Below are positions 6,195-11,372 of a stretch of DNA of 11,372 nt, piece by piece. This stretch comes from Candidatus Bathyarchaeota archaeon (GTDB lineage: Archaea > Thermoproteota > CALKCG01 > B24 > JAGTQN01): assembly GCA_018396395.1 (NCBI GenBank), contig JAGTQN010000054.1, positions 1 to 11,372 on the forward strand, in the 5' to 3' direction. The translations under genes were made by a program, and so were the position numbers. Under the pieces are notes generated by a model. That model was not told the DNA's origin, searched no databases, and was given only the letters and a program-made list of their open reading frames with translations. Within the stretch, counting starts at the first letter, position 1. Each line of letters starts with the position of its first letter.

Positions 6195-7023
6195 TCCCTT
6201 TGTTTTGAGGGCTATTCTTGGAATATTCTTCGCATCCCTATCCGTGCCTATATCAGTCATCATGCTATTGAGGGGATCCCTCTTCATCACACCAGAGATA
6301 TCCCATGCAGCCCTTGGTGGCGCGGCCCTTGGCGTCCTCATGGAAACCTTCTTTCCTGGTTTAGGGGATCCCTTCCCCCTCGTCCTTATCTTTTGTGTGG
6401 CAACCTCCATCTTTGTTTGCCGCATGGGAAAGGGTGAACAACAATCCCTAGGAATGATGCTAAGCGTCTCCCTAGCCGTGAGTGTTACCCTCTACGCGGT
6501 TATAAGGACCTATCTCCCCATCGATAAGAGAATGGTCGTGGATGGCTACCTGATAGGCGATCTCCTACTTTTGTCGGATACTACCGTGCTAAGCCTAGCG
6601 GCTGCATCCTCAGTTGCGACTTTGGCTACGATTATCTTTTACAGAGAATTTCTCTACATATGCTTTGATATGGAAACGGCAGAAGCCCTAGGGTTAAAAG
6701 TTGGATTATACGATTCCCTTCTCTTCGCAATCTCGGCGATAACGGTTGCGGTGGTCGCCAGGGCCATTGGGGTCCTCCTTTCCGTCACTCTGCTCATAAT
6801 CCCTGCCGCTACTTCAAGGCTTCTAACGAAAAACGTAAGCAGAATGCTAGTGGCCTCCTTTTTCATATCCATCCTTTCTGGATTCGCAGGGATAGCCCTA
6901 TCCCTCGGCTATAACATTCCCACGGGCGGAGCTGTAGCCCTTGTATTCATCCTATTTTTCTTAATAACGTATTTTATGGGGCGCATACACCATTCAAGAA
7001 GGCTCGACGGCTTTCTTCCTTAG
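6187..7023 (+). CDS. Metal ABC transporter permease (ABC-3 family, ZnuB/MntC type)
   Basis: The membrane subunit of the metal importer, with about eight or nine hydrophobic helices over 278 residues. Family signatures are SEISHAALGG-like (here PEISHAALGGAALG, near residue 36), AEALGLKVGLYD (about 160), and GVLLSVTLLIIPAATSRLL (about 194-212), which is the most conserved helix of ABC-3 permeases. The ATG at 6187 is preferred to the TTG at 6175 because GGTGAT, a strong archaeal ribosome binding site, ends four bases before it. It overlaps the ATPase gene by eight bases. It is the last gene of the operon and its stop lies in a small hairpin. Confidence 0.92.
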   Translation: MLDPFVLRAILGIFFASLSVPISVIMLLRGSLFITPEISHAALGGAALGVLMETFFPGLGDPFPLVLIFCVATSIFVCRMGKGEQQSLGMMLSVSLAVSVTLYAVIRTYLPIDKRMVVDGYLIGDLLLLSDTTVLSLAAASSVATLATIIFYREFLYICFDMETAEALGLKVGLYDSLLFAISAITVAVVARAIGVLLSVTLLIIPAATSRLLTKNVSRMLVASFFISILSGFAGIALSLGYNIPTGGAVALVFILFFLITYFMGRIHHSRRLDGFLP

Positions 7024-7029
7024 GAAGAA
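7013..7029. repeat. Hairpin spanning the permease stop codon
   Basis: TTCTTCC and GGAAGAA are perfect inverted repeats separated by TTA, and the TAG stop overlaps the loop and second arm. A second small palindrome, ATCCTAGGAT, follows at 7034-7043, and a T-rich stretch at 7071-7080 may end transcription. It could mark the 3' end of the operon between two convergent genes. Confidence 0.4.
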
Positions 7030-7128
7030 GGGGATCCTAGGATAGGATAGCTTGGCCCAGATGATGGGAGTTTCCTTTTCATTCAGGATAATGCGGGTCT
7101 ATGAGGCTCGAGGATTCTGATGTCCGTT

Positions 7129-8493
7129 TTACGTAGCGATTTGGTCGGAATTCAGTTTTCGGAACTGAAAAATTGTCAAGACGCCTCCTAGCGTAAGGGC
7201 CATAGCCCCAGCAGCTGGATAAGAGGACCATAGTCCTTCTATGCCAAAGACGTATGGAAGAATAAGAAGGCATGGTATCAAAAATAAGATTTGACGAGAC
7301 GAGGAAACGATTAAGGATGGAATTGCTTTCCCGATTCCTTGGAAAAAGGAGCTTATGATTACCTCTGGAACCATAAGAAAAGCTATGGAGAAGATTTGTA
7401 GGCCCCGGATTCCTTCCCTGATAAAATCTGGATCTTGGCTGAAAAGGGAAAGGATTTGCCCAGGGAAAAGCATGGCTGCCGCGCACCATAAGGCTCCCCA
7501 AGAAAGGCTGACCAAGCCAGCTTTGACGACGATTTTTCGAACACGATCATTTTTCCGAGAACCGAAGTTATATCCAACAAGGGGGAGAACCCCTTGGCTT
7601 ATACCTATGGAAAAGGCGAAATTGATTCGATTAACCCTGAAAAGGGTACCAAGCACAGCCAATGGGATCGTCCCGAAGGAGGAGGCCACTCTACATGAGA
7701 GCATCTGAGATATCGAAACGGCACCTGCTCGAAGGCTACTGGATGCTCCGATGCTGTAGATATTCGCTATAATTCTGTAATCCGGTATGAAATAGCTGAG
7801 CCTAAACCTGTAGATGGATCTAAAGCCCAAGTATAGGATAAGAAGGGCTACCCCTAAGGATCGACCTATAAGGGTTCCTAAGGCTGCACCGGCGATTCCT
7901 AAGGCTGGGAAGGGCCCTAGGCCAAATATCAATATTGGACTCCAAATCATATCTGCCACATTGGCAACCAACAAGCCTATTCCAGCTATGGTAGGGCTTC
8001 CCTGGACCCTAACCAGCTCTGCTGCTACGATTAAGAAGAAGTCGATGGGCATCCCCAAAGTTTCGATGAACATGTAGCTATAGGCAAAGGGCATAACAGA
8101 TTCACTGGCTCCGAAAAGGTGAAGGAAAAGCTCAAGACCCAGGAGGCAAAGAAAGGCCCCTATGCCGCTTACCATGAAAAAGAGGAATATGGAATTGCAT
8201 GCCGCCCTATTGGCTTCATCCTTCCTTCCGGCTCCGAGGCTTCTGGCTATCAAGGATGCGCTCCCAACAGCTATTCCCGAACCTATGGCGCGATAGATGG
8301 CCATCAATGGTCCTGCGACAGTCAAAGCGGCAAGGGCCTCCGTAGCCAAGCGACCGCACCATATGGCATCAAACAATTCATAGCTGGCTGAGGCCTCGTT
8401 GGCAATGATGGCTGGAGCAGAAAAGCGCAATAAGAGCCTTGAAATTCCCTCCCTTCCCATCGCTTCTATTCTCTCTCGACCGGCTTCAGCCAC
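7129..8493 (-). CDS. MATE-family multidrug/toxin exporter
   Basis: A 454-residue integral membrane protein with about 12 hydrophobic helices in two repeated halves, the normal size of MATE (NorM/DinF) cation-coupled antiporters. The N-terminal half shows LLLRFSAPAIIANEASASYELFDAIWCGRLATEALAAL-like features, split here as RFSAPAII (about 23-30) and GRLATEALAALTVAGP (47-62), both typical of the family, with QGSP in the middle. The second half repeats the pattern with GISQGVLPLVGYNFGS, a hallmark of the seventh-to-eighth helix region. The start is GTG at 8493, with GGAAGGG seven bases upstream. It is convergent with the metal operon and seems to be a single-gene unit. The substrate is unknown. 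Confidence 0.93.
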   Translation of the reverse strand: MAEAGRERIEAMGREGISRLLLRFSAPAIIANEASASYELFDAIWCGRLATEALAALTVAGPLMAIYRAIGSGIAVGSASLIARSLGAGRKDEANRAACNSIFLFFMVSGIGAFLCLLGLELFLHLFGASESVMPFAYSYMFIETLGMPIDFFLIVAAELVRVQGSPTIAGIGLLVANVADMIWSPILIFGLGPFPALGIAGAALGTLIGRSLGVALLILYLGFRSIYRFRLSYFIPDYRIIANIYSIGASSSLRAGAVSISQMLSCRVASSFGTIPLAVLGTLFRVNRINFAFSIGISQGVLPLVGYNFGSRKNDRVRKIVVKAGLVSLSWGALWCAAAMLFPGQILSLFSQDPDFIREGIRGLQIFSIAFLMVPEVIISSFFQGIGKAIPSLIVSSSRQILFLIPCLLILPYVFGIEGLWSSYPAAGAMALTLGGVLTIFQFRKLNSDQIAT

Positions 8494-8534
8494 ATCAAAA
8501 CCCTTCCAAAAACTTACCTTAGAAGCATGAGGAG

Positions 8535-8543
8535 AATTTTTAA
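8535..8543 (-). promoter_or_regulatory. Probable TATA box of the MATE gene
   Basis: Read on the minus strand, TTAAAAATT follows AAGGAAAGGC, a purine-rich BRE-like stretch. It lies 42-50 bases before the GTG start, giving a predicted leader of about 20 bases that contains the GGAAGGG ribosome binding site. Confidence 0.5.
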
Positions 8544-8849
8544 GCCTTTCCTTTCTTCCAAACTTTTCTTGGTCCTATGGAAATCTGAAATTGTTATCCC
8601 ATAAGAAGCCTACGGAAGTCATAGGCAAAGGATGCCTTTTCCTTAGCCCCTTAGCTCTAAATACTTGCGGGTCTTAGCTAAGCGGGGCAAAGCAAGACGG
8701 GACGGGATGAGGTTTGTTAGGGATATGTGGTCGAGATGAAACGAAGGGTGGCAGTTAGCCTAGGGTTTCCTAGGATTGAAAAAGCTCCAAGGAATTTTTC
8801 ATTCCTCCTTTTCAAAAACATGATCATAAGGCGAAACGGGAGGGAAGGA

Positions 8850-8904
8850 ACGAAAGGTAAGGTGAAGGAAGGATTCCTTGCACCTGGCCAAGTGCCCTTT
8901 TCGT
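8850..8904. repeat. Nested stem-loop
   Basis: The inner stem pairs AGGTGAAGGA (8860-8869) with TCCTTGCACCT (8875-8885), ten pairs with one bulged G and a five-base loop. The outer stem pairs ACGAAAGG (8850-8857) with CCTTTTCGT (8896-8904), eight pairs with one bulged T. The two are separated by an unequal internal loop. Confidence 0.5.
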
Positions 8905-9015
8905 CAAGATTCCTTCGAAGGCCTGAGACGGCATTCGCCATAAGCCTTATAACGAAAGCCTTTAGACGATCATATCCAAGGCTGCCGAATATATGCCGAA
9001 ATTTGGTTAAGGAAT

Positions 9016-9071
9016 TCCCTAAACAGCCCTTATATCAAGCCCCTCAAGGAATTGAGGGGGCTGTTTAGGGA
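9016..9071. repeat. Long bulged hairpin with a GGAA tetraloop
   Basis: Outer arms TCCCTAAACAGC (9016-9027) and GCTGTTTAGGGA (9060-9071) pair perfectly over 12 bases. Inner arms CCCCTCAA (9040-9047) and TTGAGGGG (9052-9059) pair over 8 and close a GGAA loop of the GNRA class (on the plus strand). The 3' strand is continuous, so the two stems can stack, with a 12-base bulge (9028-9039) on the 5' side. This is the strongest inverted repeat in the window. No T run follows directly on either strand, so it is not an ordinary terminator. Confidence 0.75.
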
Positions 9072-9090
9072 TCTTTAGCTTGAGCTTGCT

Positions 9091-9108
9091 ATAGCTGCAA
9101 AAAGCTAT
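9091..9108 (-). terminator. Possible terminator hairpin after the small protein gene
   Basis: ATAGCT and AGCTAT pair over six bases. On the minus strand the loop is TTTTGC within CTTTTTG, immediately after the TAG stop, so the T run and the hairpin together could end transcription of the 77-residue protein gene. Confidence 0.3.
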
Positions 9109-9338
9109 GGGAAAGGCTGAGGCTGAAATCGCTCCTTATGACTTTCATGTCTAATCCTTTCTATGGGTTCTGAAATCTTATTTTTTATTTCATCCCTTAC
9201 CTTTCTAGCTTCTTTAAGGGGGATTTCCACCGGGTCTGGCACGCTCCGATCTTCAACATGCCGCGCGTATATGACAGGGCAGGGCTCCTTGCAGACAATT
9301 ATGGCTAATTCGGTTTTTTCTTCAAGTTCCATATCCAT
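9105..9338 (-). CDS. Small unrecognised acidic/charged protein with a CxxxC motif
   Basis: A 77-residue frame whose base usage (purine-rich, balanced codons) looks like that of the real genes here. I do not recognise the family. It opens with a short acidic stretch, then a hydrophobic strand with two cysteines (LAIIVCKEPCPVIYARHVED), a proline-rich link, a helix rich in Lys, Arg and Glu (about 40-68), and a tail QPQPFP. It has no membrane segment. The ATG at 9338 has AAAGG directly against it, so the second ATG at 9332, six bases after that motif, may be the true start. The stop lies in a small hairpin followed by TTTTT on the minus strand, which may end the transcript. It is separated from the E1 operon by about 270 bases and may have its own promoter. 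Confidence 0.6.
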   Translation of the reverse strand: MDMELEEKTELAIIVCKEPCPVIYARHVEDRSVPDPVEIPLKEARKVRDEIKNKISEPIERIRHESHKERFQPQPFP

Positions 9339-9436
9339 CCTTTGGAATTTCTTATGGCTTAGATTATGATGATATCGTGTCTAAGTACTCCATACTCGAC
9401 GGGGATGCCCCATTCTTAATGTTTCTTTTCATTACA

Positions 9437-9444
9437 TAATTTAA
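9437..9444 (-). promoter_or_regulatory. Possible TATA box for the small protein gene
   Basis: On the minus strand TTAAATTA lies about 100 bases before the small gene's ATG. It would give a leader of about 75 bases that contains a small GGGG-CAT-CCCC stem near 9401-9411. The surrounding 9339-9609 spacer shows only short frames, among them a 19-codon basic one starting at the E1 stop. Confidence 0.25.
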
Positions 9445-9609
9445 GCTCTAAATTGTGGTCAAATTGTAAGGCATCGGGTTACCAGCTATATTAGACTTGG
9501 CGGCCGGGAATACCATTCTTCCAAGCTGGCAACAATCCTTTCCTATGATCTTAAGACCTACGATGCTTCAGGTCCCTTGATGATAGGACTTTAAGCTTCT
9601 TTCGTTGCA

Positions 9610-10659
9610 TCAATGAACTTTAGACTTTAGCGGGAGAAGCCCCATAAGGCTGTCGTAGATTCTAAGGGCCTCCTCCTTCTTTCCTATTCCCTTAATCAAC
9701 ATGCTACCTGACTTCATGAGGCTTACAGATACGCCTTCCGAGTAATCGAAGGTTAATCCAAGGCGCCCTTGAACCCTTATCCGAAAGTTTCCTTCCAAGA
9801 CCTTGGCGGTCTCCTCGAGGTCCAAAGATGTGGGTATCCTAGGGGAAATCATGATGGAGTTCCCTCCACAGAGTTCCGCAATCCTAGGCTCCTCGAGGGA
9901 TAAGGGCTTCGAGGATTCTCCGCAGGCCGGACAAGTGGAAACCCGCGTTACCTGGAAGGTCTCGAAGCTCATGGAACCTATGTCGCAAAAAAGGAACTTG
10001 TTTGCCAAGGAGGGCTCTCTCCCCAAAATCAGGCTTACTGCCTCTCGGACCTCTATGCTTGCTACAATGCTCAATATCGGAGGAAAGACTCCTACTGTTT
10101 CACATGTAGGAAGACCCTCGTCACTCAGCCTTCCCATGAAACACTCGAGACACGCTGTCTTTCCGGGAAGGATGGTGCTAACGTTTCCATAGATTTCAAG
10201 GGCAGCCGCGAAGACGTATGGAACCTTGAGCTTTAGGCATGCTCTGTTTATCGCATACCTAGGAGCAAGTCTGTCGAGGCCGTCTACGATCAGGTCCATT
10301 CCATCCACAACCTTCTCGGCACTACTGGCGTTGATCGTGATGGGCATGGGCTCAATCTCGATATTCGGATTTATCGCCTTTAGTCTCTCAGCGGCAACCT
10401 CAACCTTAGGATAGCCAAGAAAGCGTGTTTCATATAATGTTTGCCTGTGCAGGTTCGTGAGCTCGACGATGTCGTGATCGACGAGGCGAAGGTATCCAAC
10501 ACCCATGGCTGCGAACTGGAGAGCCGATGTTGAGCCGAGCCCTCCGACACCCGCTATGCAAACGCGGGCCTCCTTAAGCCTCCTCTGACCATCGATTCCC
10601 ATTTCCTTCAGGACGATCTGTCTTGAATAGCGCTCAAGCTCCTCCTTAGAGAGTCCCAT
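9610..10659 (-). CDS. MoeB/ThiF-type E1-like adenylyltransferase with a C-terminal extension
   Basis: This enzyme adenylates the C-terminal Gly-Gly of a ubiquitin-like sulfur carrier so that the carboxylate can be turned into a thiocarboxylate. Visible features are the ERYSRQI start (9-15), the nucleotide-binding GVGGLGS (37-43), Asp61 and Asp63, NLHRQ (69-73), Lys85 and DGLD (126-129). A zinc site has CLEC (170-173) and CPAC (243-246), and Cys186 in LPTCETVGV sits where the catalytic cysteine lies in MoeB. About 95 residues follow the zinc site (CGGNSIMISP onward, with a GSMLIKGI strand near 318-325). This is not rhodanese; a similar tail is recalled from some bacterial and archaeal relatives. 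The gene begins eight bases after the carrier gene, which is surely its partner. Confidence 0.92.
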   Translation of the reverse strand: MGLSKEELERYSRQIVLKEMGIDGQRRLKEARVCIAGVGGLGSTSALQFAAMGVGYLRLVDHDIVELTNLHRQTLYETRFLGYPKVEVAAERLKAINPNIEIEPMPITINASSAEKVVDGMDLIVDGLDRLAPRYAINRACLKLKVPYVFAAALEIYGNVSTILPGKTACLECFMGRLSDEGLPTCETVGVFPPILSIVASIEVREAVSLILGREPSLANKFLFCDIGSMSFETFQVTRVSTCPACGESSKPLSLEEPRIAELCGGNSIMISPRIPTSLDLEETAKVLEGNFRIRVQGRLGLTFDYSEGVSVSLMKSGSMLIKGIGKKEEALRIYDSLMGLLPLKSKVH

Positions 10660-10667
10660 AAACGAAC

Positions 10668-10946
10668 CTATCCCCCACTAACAGAAGGAAGGATTGTTAC
10701 CTCATCTCCATCTCTTAGAGGGGTTTCCAATCCTCTAAGGAATCGTACGTTCTTGCCGTTCACGTAGAAGTTGAGGAAGCGCCTGGGCTTCCCTTCGCCT
10801 TCGAAGAGTCTTCCCCTCAACTCATCCCCAAACCTTTCTATGAGGGCTTCTAGGGCCTCCATTAAGTTCGATGCTTGAACTTCTATTTCCTTCTGCCATC
10901 CCGTCACTGGCATCAAGGTTAAGGGAAGAATGATCTTGACGGCCAT
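10668..10946 (-). CDS. CysO/MoaD-like ubiquitin-fold sulfur-carrier protein
   Basis: A 92-residue beta-grasp protein ending in SVSGG, the free Gly-Gly tail that is adenylated and thiocarboxylated. It resembles mycobacterial CysO more than classical MoaD or ThiS: LPLTLMPVTGWQKEIEV at the start, FLNFYVNGKNVRFLRGLETPL in the middle, and DGDEVTILPSVSGG at the end. The ATG shares one base with the stop of the threonine-synthase-like gene (TAATG) and has GGTGAT three bases upstream, a strong site. The E1 gene follows eight bases after its stop. The three-gene order suggests delivery of sulfide to the PLP enzyme, but a role in molybdopterin, tRNA thiolation or protein modification cannot be excluded. 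Confidence 0.92.
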   Translation of the reverse strand: MAVKIILPLTLMPVTGWQKEIEVQASNLMEALEALIERFGDELRGRLFEGEGKPRRFLNFYVNGKNVRFLRGLETPLRDGDEVTILPSVSGG

Positions 10947-11372
10947 TAAATCACCTTAAAAGCTAGGGCTTTTGATAGGGACCCAAGCGTGGGCTCAACC
11001 TCTATGGGCTTTTGAATGCTGTTCAGTAGAACCTCTGCTGTCTTCAGACCATTCCCTGTCACATAGCATACGACGATCTCATCCTTCAAGATATCCCCAG
11101 ATTCCAAAAGCTTTTTCAGGACGGCTATGGTGACCCCTCCTGCGGGCTCTGAAAATATTCCCTCTGTCTTTGCCAGAAGCTTGATCCCTTCGAGGATCTC
11201 CTCGTCAGAAACAGACTCCGCAACCCCGCCAGACTCCTTTATCCGCCTGACAGCGTACACACCGTCCCCTGGATCCCCGATCGCCAGGCTTTTTGCCAAG
11301 GTCCTAGGCATTTCTACTGGATGGATGTCCTCGGTTCCAGACTTGAAGGCCTTCACCACAGGGGAGCATCCC
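10946..11372 (-). CDS. Threonine synthase-like PLP enzyme, C-terminal part only
   Basis: The frame is open to the right edge; about 141 C-terminal residues are present, beginning GCSPVVKAFKSG. This matches the threonine synthase block that follows the substrate-binding region (a typical version is GcaPivrafk.G). DPGDGVYAVRRIKESGG, GIFSEPAGGVTIAVLKKL and VVCYVTGNGLKT are the usual C-terminal blocks of the fold-type II PLP family; GNGLKT near the end is especially characteristic of threonine synthase. The lysine that binds PLP lies outside the window. Threonine synthase acts on O-phosphohomoserine; being tightly linked to a CysO-like carrier and its E1, this copy may instead be a sulfhydrylase. 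That is inference. Confidence 0.88.
   Translation of the reverse strand, partial: GCSPVVKAFKSGTEDIHPVEMPRTLAKSLAIGDPGDGVYAVRRIKESGGVAESVSDEEILEGIKLLAKTEGIFSEPAGGVTIAVLKKLLESGDILKDEIVVCYVTGNGLKTAEVLLNSIQKPIEVEPTLGSLSKALAFKVI

Larger units (their letters stand above)
8640..9110. other. Hairpin-rich region without a convincing protein gene
   Basis: About 600 bases separate the MATE start from the next accepted gene. Both strands have open frames of roughly 105-115 codons here (plus strand 8727-9068, minus strand from about 9030 to 8717), but neither product resembles a known family and neither has a good start signal. The stretch is dense in inverted repeats: CCCCTTAGCT/AGCTAAGCGGGG (8647-8687), CCTAGG-GTTT-CCTAGG (8759-8774), AGGAAT/ATTCCT (8790-8806), a nested stem at 8850-8904, CCTTCGAAGG (8912-8921), the large hairpin at 9016-9071 and ATAGCT/AGCTAT (9091-9108). 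CTAAATAC near 8657 could be a TATA box for a plus-strand RNA. It may be a structured RNA gene, a decayed gene or plain spacer; I cannot decide. Confidence 0.4.

Noticed and set aside
8623..8640. AGGCA/TGCCT hairpin followed by TTTT, like a terminator on the plus strand.
   Set aside because: No plus-strand gene ends upstream of it, since the MATE gene is on the other strand and starts there.
8727..9068. A 113-codon plus-strand frame starting GTG, with VAVSLGFPRIEKAP near its start.
   Set aside because: The GFPRI string recalls the start of MetE, but nothing after it fits. The opposite strand is also open, and the frame ends inside the large hairpin.
8640..9075. RNase P RNA or SRP RNA in the hairpin-rich region.
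   Set aside because: The universal P4-strand motif GAGGAAAGTCC and the SRP helix 8 motif were not found on either strand. A short AGGTAAGG-TGAA likeness to RNase P RNA is too weak to use.
9551..9610. A 19-codon basic frame (starts MQRKKLKVLSS) whose ATG overlaps the E1 stop codon as TGATG.
   Set aside because: Too short to judge, with no recognisable family and no support beyond its position.

Overview
The window comes from an archaeon. The clearest markers are an archaeal-type ribosomal protein S6e gene that overlaps the gene for translation initiation factor aIF2 gamma. Archaeal TATA/BRE-like promoters, very short leaders and GGTGAT/GGAGG-type ribosome binding sites agree with this. Coding strands are strongly purine-loaded (many AGG, AAG, GGA codons), and TTG and GTG starts are common. 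The gene content would suit a thermophilic member of the TACK-type archaea, but the sequence alone does not fix the lineage.

Layout, left to right. (1) 1-1699: a cyclase/formamidase-family hydrolase on the minus strand, running off the left edge, diverges from an amidohydrolase_2-family metal hydrolase on the plus strand. They share a short promoter region with a symmetrical TATA box. (2) 1922-3660: a translation operon of S6e and aIF2 gamma. S6e carries an unusual low-complexity charged tail encoded by a purine tract, and this tract also supplies the aIF2 gamma ribosome binding site. (3) 3909-7023: a metal-homeostasis operon of four overlapping genes: a DtxR/MntR-family repressor, a ZnuA/TroA-like binding protein, an ABC ATPase and an ABC-3 permease. 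A 37-bp near-perfect palindrome made of two DtxR-box-like sites covers the promoter and the start codon of the repressor, so the operon very probably regulates itself in response to a divalent metal. (4) 7129-8493: a convergent MATE-family exporter on the minus strand. (5) 8494-9609: a gene-poor stretch with several inverted repeats, among them a long bulged hairpin at 9016-9071, and one small unrecognised minus-strand protein gene. (6) 9610-11372: a minus-strand operon of a threonine-synthase-like PLP enzyme (cut by the right edge), a CysO/MoaD-like sulfur-carrier protein ending in Gly-Gly, and a MoeB/ThiF-type E1 enzyme. Together these look like a protein-thiocarboxylate sulfur relay feeding amino-acid synthesis.

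The points most worth a second look are the double DtxR-type operator centred on the start codon, the altered metal ligands in both the repressor and the binding protein, the threonine synthase / sulfur carrier / E1 cluster, the S6e tail and its homopurine DNA, and the hairpin-rich region 8640-9110, which may encode a structured RNA. No CRISPR array, insertion sequence, tRNA or rRNA was found.
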